Of a DNA stretch of 64,000 nucleotides, positions 21,153-31,955 are shown one piece after another (within the stretch, counting starts at the first letter, position 1; each line of letters starts with the position of its first letter). The notes under the pieces were generated by a model. It was not told the DNA's origin, made no database searches, and saw only the letters and a list, made by a program, of their open reading frames with translations. The stretch spans positions 47,350,544 to 47,414,543 of the forward strand of contig CM039505.1 of the NCBI GenBank assembly GCA_022432975.1, read 5' to 3'. The DNA comes from Begonia masoniana. Its lineage: Eukaryota; Streptophyta; Magnoliopsida; Cucurbitales; Begoniaceae. A program made the translations under genes and the position numbers.

Positions 21153-23303
21153 TCCTCTCTCGGGTGGAAAGATGATTTTACCTCTTTTGATCTTAGGTGA
21201 TCGATTAGGAAGAATGGAGGGTTGCTCTTCCTTTCCCTTGCCAAAGGTTAGTTTTCAACAAACAAACAAATTAATCAACCCAACAATTAAAAAGTCTTTT
21301 AACAAAACAACAAACATAATCCACAGCGATTAAAAACACACAACAACAAACATAATTATGGTGGATAACAATTAGAATCCAGAAATAAGAAGGTTTAGGT
21401 GCAAGCACAAACAGAAATTTTGATTTTGGCCAAAAGACAATGTAGCAGTCAAATTCCTTTCAAGCTTCAAGAGATGTTCATTAAACTACAGTAGAGAAAA
21501 CAACAATTTATGTACTCAGTTTACACAATAAACCAATAGACTAAAACAGTTTTGTCGAAAGGAAAAATTCAAGTGAAACCCACAATTCGGTTAAGCAACC
21601 TAAACAAGTTATTACTAACAAACAGCAATATATTTGCAACACCATTTCATTTTACCATTTGGGTTTTTGCTGTAATACCGGAAAAGAAATGATGCAAGAC
21701 AGTGAACTTGAATGATGCAAAACCAGAAACTAAAACAAAATTAAATCATCTTGGTTACCTAGCAGATTATGCATGGAAATTTTCTTTAGATACGTGTAGA
21801 AATAGAATGAATAATTTCATGCAAACTGCTATTCAGACTCGCACAAACAAAAAATACATGGTACTGGTATCCATGTAATATCAACATGGGTATTCTGGAA
21901 ATAATTTCATGCTCAAGTGGGTATTTTGGAAGTAGAAACAGAAGAACAGAAAAACACAAATCCATGTGCTATAGCAAGCACAGAACCAGAAAACGATAGA
22001 TCATGTGATGTTTAATAGAAGACTGAATAACCAAAATAATATTCATATAACGTGAGTTATTTGGGTTTGTCAAACAGGAATAAGGATTATCTGTTATTAT
22101 GGATGAAGATTATTGTTAGCTATGCTGAATAAGCTATGCAACAATTTCAAGTTAATGTGGGTATTCTGGATGGCAGAAATCAGAGGAATGTAAACTGAAA
22201 CATAACAATAACACCCATGCATTAACACAAAAAGAAATCACGAGTTAGTGTTCTGGGCAGATAACAGAAACAAGATTCGTTCAAATATATCCAAGAAATT
22301 CTTACGTTTCTGCAAACTTCGCTAAAAACAGAGTCATCGAGAAGCAAGCAAACAAATCACAAAAATCACTCTTTTCAAACGATAGTATACCAGATACTAA
22401 ACAGAGAATAAACTGATTCAATGATGCAGAATAAAATTTTAATGCATGTGTGGACTGCTTCTAGGTAATTTAATAGAATACTTGGACATAATTTTCAACG
22501 AGTTCAAAGCAAGATACTCTGAGTAATACAATACATGATGAGTATACAAGATAAACGCTAATAGTGAAGATAACATAACAGAGTAATCTTATGCAAGTGT
22601 TGGACTTTCTTGTGGTAAACTGAAAACAGAAATTCACGAAGACATAATGAAACGTTCATGCATGTTGATTATCTAAGTAGGACAATATGCTACGTGGTTA
22701 TTCTAGACCACAAACAAAAACAGAACAAAGAAAACAAATAAAACAAAATACTAAACAACGAAATACAAAACAAAAGATTCACGAAAATCACGAAGAAGAA
22801 AACAACATAACAACGAAAAAGAACAATAACTAAACAGAATGATTCACCTTAGCTTCTCCTACAAGCCATGCTCAATAATTAAGAAGAATAAAGCTTATGC
22901 AGATAGACATTCTGGTTAACAATCACACGAAGCAGACACAAAACGATACCAAAAAACAAATAAAACAATGTAGGTGTATCAAACAGATTTATTGCATCAA
23001 ATGATGGAGATTCATGTGTTAATAGATAGTCATTAAATTCAGCAAGGAATTGATGCACTATTTTGGATGATTGAACCAAACTACACAACAAGACCAATGA
23101 AACAATAAAACCAGAAAAACAGACTCAAACAGAAAACAAAAATGCAAAATAGAGAACAGAAACTCAAAAGCTAACCTTTCAATCGATCATTAACATCTGC
23201 TATCAACTAAACATAAATGAAGCTCAAGCAAATGGGTTATCTTGGTTAGTAAACAGAAATGGATGACTCAATATACTAGATAAAAAAAATGAAAACTGAA
23301 AAC
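21153..23303 (-). mobile_element. Element B non-coding internal region
   Basis: About 2.15 kb of A-rich sequence, stop-dense in all frames, with no retroviral motifs. It contains many loosely repeated phrases: gtgggtattctgg or variants near 21890, 21920 and 22157; ttattctag near 22695; attctgg near 22907; and frequent cagaaaca-type strings. This suggests ancient degenerate repeats. The last bases aaaac (23299-23303) are the left copy of the Sirevirus target duplication. Confidence 0.6.
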
Positions 23304-23332
23304 TGAAAGATTAAAGATTAGTTATGTGATGT
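23304..23332 (-). mobile_element. Element C 3' LTR, terminal 29 bases
   Basis: tgaaagattaaagattagttatg here equals the inner end of the 5' LTR at 55849. The remainder of this LTR is displaced to 46022-48202 by the Athila insertion, giving the strongest proof of nesting. Confidence 0.85.
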
Positions 23333-24865
23333 TGATAAGTGTGTATTTTACACACTTATTTATACATTTTATACTTGATTTGATAAGTTTTTCTCAAGTG
23401 GTTAAAGGAATTTGATGTATTTTGTGAAAGTATGCAGACAATTTAGTTACGACAGGTTGGAGCTAAAATGAAAGAATATGAGAGGACGAAAAAGAAGAAA
23501 TAAAGCGGAGATAAAAAGAAGAAAATAAAGAAAAAGGAATCAATAGTTTGAAAACGGAGAGAAAAGAAAACAGAAGGAGTGTCGATCGATCGCTCATTCC
23601 GGCGATTGATCGGCTGAAGAGAAGAATTTTTGTTAAGATTTATGCAAGAAAACAGAGAAGGTGCCGATCGATCGCTCATTCCTACGATCGATCAGCTGAA
23701 AAGAAGAAGAATTGACCCAGAGAATGTGGCGATCGATCGCCACATTATAGACGACTGATCGGCTGAAGGAAAACACGGAAACAAGAGGCGATCAATCGCT
23801 CATTACCCGCGATTGATCGGCTACTAATTTGGAAAGTCTAAGCTTCTAATCTGGACCCTTAATTTGAGGAAAGATCTAATCTCAACCATTGATTGGCTGA
23901 AGAGAAGAAATAAAACCTAAAGAAAATTGGGGAGAAGGTATTCGGCGATTTTCACAGAGCATTCGATTCCATTAGGATTTTGGCAATCAAGAGGCAGTCG
24001 GCGATTCTGAAGAAGTTTTCACAGAGAAGGCAATTTGGAGGCGATTATTCACAGACTGAAGAAGAGTTGACGATTATTCAGTGTTTTTATTTTATTTCTT
24101 TTGTTAAAACTATGTTTACTTTTAATTATATTTGTATTTTCTTCTATTTTAGCATGAACTAACTTTTTCATCTAGGGCTACGATGTAGGCAGACAATGTT
24201 TATTTTTCGTTCTTTCGTTTAATTATATTTTATGAGTATTTCTTCTAATATTGTTGGCGCATTTAATTTCTGTTCTTAAAGCCTGTAAATTTTTTACCAA
24301 TCTTTACTTGATTTTTGGGGTGTTTTGAGACTGAGAAGTGATAAACACCCGAGCACTGAAATTAATGTCATAAATATGCGTAGGCTAGAGATAGTTACGA
24401 TATTGATGTGATCGTTGTGATTTCTTGATGTATTTGTATTTGATTAATTAGGATTTGAGACTGAGAAGTGATAACCTATTAATCAGATAAACTAAGCGAT
24501 GCTCGAGAGAGATTGTATTAGAATTTAGTGAAATCGATCATCAGCATAGGGAGAATACTTATGAATGTAATTTAGAAGGAATGAAATAAATGTTGTCTTG
24601 GTGAAATCGTAGTACCTAGGCTTTTATCAATTTGATTTAATCCTATTTTATCTGCTTTGATATTTTACATTAGTTTATTTTAATTGTTTTGGTTGTTTAG
24701 TTTAATTTGAATTCTTGAATCTATAAAACGTTTGTTCAATTTAAAATTAATACTAATAATTTCGATTATTAATTAACAAGTCCTCGTGGGTTCGACACTC
24801 TATTTTATCACTTTATTACTTGTTGTGAATCGTACACTTGCGAATTAATTTTCACAACAAGTTTT
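23333..24865 (+). mobile_element. Athila 5' LTR
   Basis: Begins TGATAAGTGTGTATTTTAC and matches 44490-46021 along its length. In the first 135 bases I count roughly eight differences, so the insertion is not recent. It ends ..cacaacaagtttt directly before the PBS; a CA end six bases earlier (24859) is the alternative boundary. It holds four palindromic GCCGATCGATCGC units at 23580-23825. Confidence 0.85.
23580..23825 (+). repeat. Four palindromic GATCGATC hairpin units in the Athila 5' LTR
   Basis: Units at about 23582, 23664, 23730 and 23788 share (g)ccgatcgatcgctcatt, then 3-5 bases, then gcgat(c/t)gatcggc. The two halves are inverted, so each unit can form a stem with a catt-rich loop. 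The third unit has a tighter form gcgatcgatcgccacatt. The same four occur in the 3' LTR (about 44741, 44821, 44886, 44945), and a single unit stands at about 40662. Confidence 0.8.
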
Positions 24866-24884
24866 TGGTGCCATTGCCGGGGAC
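24866..24884 (+). promoter_or_regulatory. Athila primer-binding site (tRNA-Asp type)
   Basis: tggtgccattgccggggac differs at two bases from tggcgccgttgccgggga, the complement of the tRNA-Asp 3' end typical of Athila elements. Both differences are C-to-T or G-to-A transitions, as expected from decay of methylated DNA. Confidence 0.85.
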
Positions 24885-25080
24885 TTTATTATTGATATCA
24901 AATTAATTATTTTTAGTTTTATTTTGAATTTTTATTTTATTTTATTTATTTATTTTTGTGTTATTTTCAGGTGCATGCATAAAGACAGAAACACTAATCT
25001 TCTCTCACTTAATCTTAAAATCGAGCGTACGCGTCGACAACTTCGTAAAGAGAGAAGAGAAGCTATTCAACCATGTCATT

Positions 25081-27316
25081 ATGGGAGATAACAAGGCAGA
25101 CAATATTGAAAATCGTCCACTTGTGTTTGCTGAGACCCGGACCTTATTGGATTATGTTATACCTACTGTATCCGGAGTGCATTCAGTTATTCGAAAACTG
25201 GCTATTGCTGTTAATTTTGAAATTAAGTCAGGGACCTTTGCACATGATTCAGCAATCTCAGTTTAGTGAATTACCTTCTGAGGACCCCAATGAACATATT
25301 GTAAATTTTTTAGAAGTATGCGACACTTTCAGATATCACAATGTGGGGATGATGCAGAAAGACTTCGCTTATTTCCATTCTCATTACGGGATCGTGCAAA
25401 GAATTGGCTTAACTCTCTGCCAGCTAATTCTATTACTACTTGGGAAGAGTTATGCCAGAAACTTTTGTCCAAGTTCTTTCCTTTCGAGAAGACTGCTAAA
25501 CTTTGCAATGAGATAATCAACTTCAGTCAATTCGATGGAGAAACATTATATAAGGCATGGGCACGCTTCAAGGATTTGTTACGAAAGTGTACTAACCATG
25601 GCCTATCGAGATGAATGCATATTCAAACTTTTTATGTGGGATTGTCTGCATCTACGAAAACTTTAATCAATGCAGCTGTAGGTGGTGCTTTAATAAGACA
25701 AACTGAGGAAGCCGTGATGTGCCCCATAGGCCCATTACACGGTCTCAAACCCAAGGTCATAATTTATCTAATTTATGCACTTACACTCTTGTCTCTTTTG
25801 CAGGTAATGGATTGTGTGGAGGCTTGGAGAACACCTTGGGAGACTTGAAGTGGGAATCCAAAGCTACGGATGTGGACCAACCAACACACTTAATCACTTG
25901 GAAATTCAAGCAAGGAGACCAATTTGCTCACATGGGAATTTGTCTTCCCGAGCCTTAATTGTAACCTTTTATTTCAAACTTATTTTCAGGCAAACATTGG
26001 CCTTCTTGTTAAACTTTATTATAAGCATGCATATTAGGCATTTAGGGTTAGATGAATGATAAGTTAGATGATGGAATGGAAGTGGTTCAAAGCAAGTGCA
26101 TGGAGTGCATGGAAGAGGAGGAATGGGCCTTAAGGAAAAGATATCCATTTTGGCCCACACCTTGAGTGGAGGGGACCACTACCCTTTATCCAAACCATGG
26201 GCTGCCACTTGAGGGATTCTTAGAGGTTCTCCAATCAACACAAGGCCAAGGATTGATGACATGGTTATCACACAACCATTGGATCAAGAAAACCAAACTC
26301 ATCTCGGCCATCCAAGCTATCTTCAAGATCCAACGGTTACACCATTTTGAAGACCACTTTTTGAATCACATCCAAGCCATCCATAGGTCTATAAAAGCAT
26401 GGTAATTGGTGATTGTAAGTTTTTTGGACTGATTTTAAGGAGCATGCACGGATTTCCCTTCCATGGTTGAAGGAGTTTGAAGAAACCAACAAGGTTTGCT
26501 CGGTTTGCACAAAACCGAGGGGTTGCGCCCCCACCACTCCCTTCTTGCTTGGTAGCTTGCAAGGGTTATATAGACATCTTATTCTCCATCTCCTTGGGAG
26601 TGGAAAACAGCAAGAAGTGGCCCCAAACCGTGTTCAAGAGTCGAGTTGTCTTCCTTGGAAGCAACTATTGCCAAAGGCTTCAAAATATTACCTATTGGCC
26701 GATTTCTTGAAGTTTTGCATATCTTTTCCATCTCAATGAATCAGGACCACGCCTTCCACTATCACACACCTCACTCACTCCACTAACATCATATAAAGTT
26801 TCGTTTTCATCTAAGCACATTTGGTCATTCAAGTTCATCTTGCAATTTGTGTTCTTCTCGGCCATTTCTTGCCAATCCGAGGAGCTAACGATCCCCTCTA
26901 AGCTCTAAACGTTTTCTTGCAGGTTAGGGCTATATCAAGCCGCATATGATCTATTAGAGGAATTAGCGCTTAATAATGACCAATGTCCAGTGGAGTGATC
27001 AATTATGAAGCGCACAACGGGTACTCCTGAACTCGAGGCTATGAAAGCTTTAACTCTACAAGTTACCTCCTTAGCTAAACAATTCCAAGATTCTCATATG
27101 GCCGCAAGTGAAAGGAAAACGTCAACAGTTAACTATCAATGGTGTCAAGGACCACATTTGAGTGAAGAATGTCAAGAGGGAAATCCTATGTCGAGTGAAC
27201 CCGCAAAGCAAGCTAACTATATGGGTAATTTTAATCGGCAAAGTAATCCCAATTCCAACACCTATAACCTAGGATGGTGACAACACCCGAATTTTTTATA
27301 GAGGAATTCTCAAAAT
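25081..27316 (+). pseudogene. Athila gag, broken and interrupted by a solo LTR
   Basis: Starts at ATG 25081 ([25 protein letters not shown]). Frames shift repeatedly: 25318-25614 carries [21 protein letters not shown] and ETLYKAWARFKDLLRKC, the Athila capsid signature. Homology breaks at 25714 (..RQTEEA) and resumes at 26943 (AYDLLEELALNND). A stretch with YQWCQGPHLSEEC, a weak zinc-knuckle relic, follows at 27140-27180. Stops occur at 27278 and 27300. Confidence 0.8.
25715..26937 (+). mobile_element. Solo LTR inserted in Athila gag
   Basis: 1223 bp from TGATGTGCCCCATAGG to GGGCTATATCA, with perfect 5-bp duplications agccg at 25710-25714 and 26938-26942. A TATA-like tctataaaagc at about 26390 suggests plus orientation. 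There is no PBS, polypurine tract or coding sequence. The LTR does not resemble the other LTRs in this window, so it represents another family. Open frames within it are not genes. Confidence 0.85.
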
Positions 27317-27325
27317 GCGATGTAA

Positions 27326-28579
27326 ATGCCTCAAACATCTGAACCTCGTCCATCTCAACCAATTGAAAAGAAAAATGATCTTGAAACAGCCCTTATGCAG
27401 TTTATGACCGAGACTCGTACTGTTATGCAAAATCAATCAGCTCAGATTCGTAGTCTTGAAAATCAACTTGGTCAATTTGCAAGCGTTATTAATGGAAGGC
27501 CTCAAGGCTCACTACCCAGTAACATAGAGGTAAAGCCGAAAGACCATTGCAATGCAATCACCACTTGCAAGGGAACAATAATTGAACTAATGCCAAAAGA
27601 GAAAACTTTGCCAAAAGTTGTTAATGAGGAATCCAATGCAGGTGAAGTTCCTCAATCATCACCATCTCATCAATCACCTCCGGTGCCGTTTCCACAAAGA
27701 TTGAAAAATGTGAAGCTTGATAAACAATTTTCTCAATTCCTTGATGTATTCAAGAAGCTCTACATTAATATTCTATTTGCCGATGCGTTGGAACAAATGC
27801 CGAGTTATGCCAAATTTATGAAAGATATTATTTCTCACAAGCGCAAAATAGGGGAGTGTGGTATTATAGCTCTTACAGAAGAATGCAGTGCCATTATTCA
27901 GAGGAAGCTTCCTCAAAAATTAAAAGATCCGGGAAGTTTTACTGTACTTTGCAAGATTGGAAATTCTGTATTTACCAGAGCACTGTGCGATTTGGGGGCG
28001 AGCATTAATTTAATGCCTTTATCTATATTCCGAAAACTCAATCTAGGCAAAGCGAAGCCGATGGGGGTTACATTATTGATGGCCGATCGCTCCCTTAAAC
28101 ACCCGAGGGGAATAATTGAAGTTGTGCTCATAAAGGTAGATAAATTTATATTCCTTGCTGATTTTATTGTGCTTGACATGGAAGAAGACAGGAATGTGCC
28201 GATTATTTTGGGTAGACCATTTCTTACTACCGGTCGTGCTCTTATTGACGTCCAAAAAGGTGAATTGAGTTTGAGAGTGCAGGATGAAGAAGTCACGTTT
28301 AATGTCTTCAACGCAATGAAGTATCCAGGGGATAGCAGTGATGTTTTTCGCGTAGAAGTTACCGAGTCCACAATAGATGAAGTTGCACGTCAACCAGATG
28401 ACCCTTTAAAAGCATGTAAGTTTGCACAGAATTATTTTCTAGAAGAGGACAAGGAAGCATGTGGTTATGCGATGTGGATGGACTCATTTGAGCCGAATAA
28501 GAGGAAGTATTATGAAAATTTGGGGGAAGGCCCATCACGCACGTTACCATCCATTGAGCAAGCACCAGTGTTAGATTGA
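27326..28579 (+). pseudogene. Athila gag C-terminus and aspartic protease
   Basis: 417-residue open stretch. The N-terminal part has a coiled segment (MQNQSAQIRSLENQLGQFA). The centre has VPFPQRLKNVKLDKQFSQFLDVFKKL, standard in Athila polyproteins. The protease motif ALCDLGASINLMPLSI appears at about residues 217-232, with Leu in place of Ser after the catalytic Asp, as is common in this clade. VPIILGRPFLTTGRALID is the second protease block. It is one of the better preserved pieces, but it is detached from its start by upstream stops. Confidence 0.85.
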
Positions 28580-28880
28580 AGACACTACCTGCTCATTTAA
28601 AATATACATATTTACAGGCCCCATCTTCGTTACCGGTAATCATCTGCGCTGATTTATCTAAAGAGGAAGAAGAGAAATTACTCCACGTTCTCCAAAAATT
28701 CAAATCGGCAATTGGGTGGAGTTTGGTAGATTTAAAGGGAATAAGCTCATCTTTTTGTATACATAGAATTCTTATGGAGGAAGGTCACAAGCCATCAGTG
28801 GAACACCAACGACGTCTTAACCCCACTATGAAAGAAGTAGTGCGCAAAGAAATCTTAAAGTTGTTAGATGCCGGGGTGAT
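28576..28880 (+). pseudogene. Athila RT N-terminus, cut by Element E
   Basis: About 100 residues (LKYTYLQAPSSLPVIICADL, RRLNPTMKEVVRKEILKLLDAGVI), the usual lead into Athila reverse transcriptase. It ends at the exact insertion site of the Tekay element; the continuation YPISDSSWVCPIQVIPKKGG is at 37820. The last five bases, gtgat, are the duplicated target. Confidence 0.9.
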
Positions 28881-31022
28881 TGTAACACCCGGTTCTATTG
28901 AACCGATTTTACCTTGTTAACTAATAATGTACATTTTATGGATGAAATTGGGAGAATTATTGATTAGATTAATGAGTGACTAAGTAAGGGCATAATGGTA
29001 TTTTGAGATTTATAGTGGATAACGTATTTAAGGGAGGGTTTAATAAGGTTTAGCCGCCACTGTTTTCTCATTTTCCTTTCTCGGCATTCAGCAGCTAAGC
29101 AGAGTTTCTCCCGACGATTTTCCTTCCATTCTCTCCAAACTAGGTGAGTTCTACTTCGATTTCTTGTTACATTATAACTATCGATGTTAGAGGGGATTTT
29201 AATGCGAGCGTTGAGAATGCTGTAAGTGGGAGTTAGTTCGGGTTAGGGGCATATCAGGAATGCTTGATGATCTGAGTTCCCAAACTAGTTTTCTTATGAG
29301 TTCTGGTAGATTTGAGGATACTTTAGAATGAAGCTTAACTAATACGCTGTCTACGGCTATAGGTTTGAGCAAAACCCAAAGTAGGTTGCAACCAAGCTTT
29401 TCCAGGAAACCAGGTAAGTAGAGTATGTGTGTGCCTTCGGGTCTACATCACAAAACAGTGGGTTTATGCTTTTTTGAATGTTTTCTGTATGTCATGTATC
29501 ATGTTTTTGGAAAGTATACAAAAATGAATTTACATGTAATGGCATGGTAAGGTACGAATGGAATGTAACAGATCAACTGTTAAGGGAACTAATCCGCCCC
29601 TTAATTTATGAAGAGGATGTATGATTTTGAGAAAATTGATCCGCTCCCAATGGAATTTAGGATCAGATCAGCTGTTAAGGGAACTAATCCGCCCCTTAAT
29701 TTATGAAGAAGATGTCTGACTCTGGAAAAAATGATCCAACTCCCAATAGAACCGAGGGATCAGATCAGAGAAAGAACGTGAATGCAACTGAGATGTGAAA
29801 GTAGAAACTACATAATTATGATTTATGTTTCAGCATATCATTTTATTATTGTTTTACTTACTTAGCATTAGGTTAATAAATGAGTTTTGTGATGTGGGTG
29901 AAGAAGCTTCAGAAGGTGTATTTTCTGAGCATGTTGAGGACTAGGCTGGTTGGGGGAGCACTTCAATGCCACGGTTTGGTGATTCTGATGAGGCGGTTTA
30001 ACTAATGTCAGCAGGTGTGAATGTTAGTTGACAATGGTTCAGTTTAAACATGCTGAGAATGTTGGTGGTAGTAGTAGTTTAATGTTTCTTTTATATATAT
30101 AGTCTGGTGTTTTTCTGATATGAAAACACGATTTTGTTTTAGTCGCAGTCTACAGTTCTGGATTTTTGGAAATTGTGGATTAAGTTATTTTTGAAGGATT
30201 TCAGTAAAATGCACTAGTTCTTTTAGTGGCCGGAGCTGTTCTTTATTTAGAGTGAAAAAGGTTTGTATGCTGCTCTGTTGCCTATTGGTGATAATTGGGT
30301 ATTTCTGTTTATCGGTGGATGTAGTCCATCGGTAGATGTTGAAGTTTAGTTTATCGGTGGATGTAGTCCATTGGTAGATGTTGAAGTTCAGTCTATCGGT
30401 GAATGATGAGTTGTTAAATTTTGAGTTAATGAGTCACATGGGTTAGTTTAGTAAAGTCACATGGTTAGCGGAATAAGGTGTTTATTTCCACTTCCACCGC
30501 TGAGTCTAAGGAGTTTCTGCTTTTTCCGTTGGTATTGTTTAGCGGAAGATGTGAGTAGAATTTTTGTCGTTTTGTGACCAGTAGATGCGAGTAGTCGACG
30601 TGTTGTCGACGGGTGTGAGCGGTAGATGCGTGAAAGTCGACGTGTCGTTCGGTTGACGCGAGCGGTGGATGTTGGAAGCAGAAGATGCCTTTTGTTTCTG
30701 CTTCTACCGCCGACACTGTTTAGCGGTGGATGTCTCCTATTCTTGTTTCCACCGCCGAGACTATTCTGTCTTTAATAATACCGCTGGAACTTTTCAGCGG
30801 TAGACGTGTTTGGTTTTTCTTTTGTCTTCTTTCAACCAACAGTCTTTAATATTTTAATTATTTAATAAGTGTCGTTTTATACAAATATTTTTCCGCTGCA
30901 AGTTTTTACGTTAAACATCAAATTTTGATCTTTGAGTGAAATTTTATGATTTTTTTAGAATGTTATAGCGTGGTTCAGTATTATGAGTAACGAACCGGAT
31001 TTATATAATTCGGGGCCTTGCA
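28881..31022 (+). mobile_element. Element E 5' LTR
   Basis: TGTAACACCCGGTTCT...CGGGGCCTTGCA. It contains a roughly 105-bp tandem duplication (about 29570-29770; gttaagggaactaatccgcc core) and, at 30300-30800, repeated tatcggtggatgtagtcc and agcggt(a/g)gatg modules. A possible TATA-type promoter (gtatttaaggga) is at about 29025. Confidence 0.93.
30300..30810 (+). repeat. Interspersed (c/g)ggtgGATG repeats in the Element E LTR
   Basis: First tatcggtggatgtagtccatcggtagatg in tandem (about 30309-30410), then at least eight agcggt(a/g)gatg or inverted ccaccgc/ctaccgc modules to 30805. Sense and antisense modules alternate, so parts can pair. The same layout occurs in the 3' LTR at about 37100-37600, and a distant relative (ctaccgat, gccgatgacg) occurs in the solo LTR at 13832. 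Confidence 0.6.
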
Positions 31023-31025
31023 GTA

Positions 31026-31037
31026 TGGTATCAGAGA
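31026..31037 (+). promoter_or_regulatory. Element E primer-binding site
   Basis: tggtatcagaga starts four bases after the LTR end and matches the initiator tRNA-Met complement, except the last base. Confidence 0.85.
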
Positions 31038-31172
31038 CATTTAGTTAAACCGTTCAAAAGATTACTAATCAGTGTCAATCGTTGCATGGAAGTACTTCAA
31101 CAACTGTAAGTGTTTATGTTAACCTTAGCTATAAGATATTTATGAGAGTAATTAACCCTGTTCAAGAATATA

Positions 31173-31955
31173 GCAAAATGACTAGACGACCAGGAAGACC
31201 AAGGGTACCGAGAGAGATGCCAAATTTGAGAAGTGAGGAGGACCCTAGTGTAATTAGATAGCTGACAGACTTGGTGCGCCAATAGAAAGATTTGGTGCGT
31301 CAGCAATCTGACCAGTTAGGAGTGTTGTTGAACCGGGAGGTACAAGGAAGTGCCAACTCGGGTTCCTAGCAATGAACATTCAGGAGACAGATTACGGAGG
31401 CTACAGCCACCCACATACGATGGAAAGTCGTTCAACCCGATTGTCGTAGAGGAATGACTTAGGAAAATAGAGAACATGTTCAAGTATGCCAATGTTAGGG
31501 AGGGGGACAAGATCACCTTGGAAACATTCCATCTAGCAGGTGATGCTCAGCTTTGGTGGGAATCGATAGAGACCACTACCGATGTCCTGGCAATGTCTTG
31601 GGTGTAATTCAAGGAGATGTTCTATGAAAAGTATTTCAGTAGTGCTGTCCAAACTTCGAAGAAAGTAGAGTGCTTACAATTGAAGCTAACAGGATCTGTG
31701 GCTGAGTACAGCAGACAATTCGAGTCACTATCAAGGTTCGCTGGACACCTTATTCATAGGAATGAAGATGAGGTGTTTCAATTTATGCAAGGATTGAAGC
31801 CCGAAATGTACAGAGGAGTAAAATTTTGTGGTATTAAAGGATTGTCCTTTAGTGAGGTTGTGTCCACGGCGTTGGAGGTGGAAGAAGCGGAGATGAAGTG
31901 TACTGGGCCGAAGGAAGCCCCGCGAAAGTTTATCTAGCCGCATCAGCAGAGAGGA
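31173..31955 (+). pseudogene. Element E gag capsid region
   Basis: Begins near ATG 31179 (MTRRPGRPR). Stops follow at about 31259 and 31283, then an open stretch 31617-31937 with the retrotransposon gag core (FYEKYFS, EYSRQFESLSRFAGHLI, FMQGLKPEMYRGVKF). It ends with a TAG at 31935, a few codons before the next open frame. The protein would form the particle shell in cytoplasm. This copy cannot make it uninterrupted. Confidence 0.8.

Noticed and set aside
19634..21333. Multiple small frames in the Element B LTR
   Set aside because: They recur in broken form in the other LTR; no domain.
24866..24884. tRNA-gene-like sequence
   Set aside because: Only the tRNA-complementary primer-binding site is present; no cloverleaf around it.
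26166..26739. Small plus-strand frames near 26.2-26.7 kb
   Set aside because: They lie wholly inside the solo LTR and show no domain or start context.
27913..28371. 152-codon minus-strand frame within Athila protease
   Set aside because: Shadow of the well-supported plus-strand protease frame.
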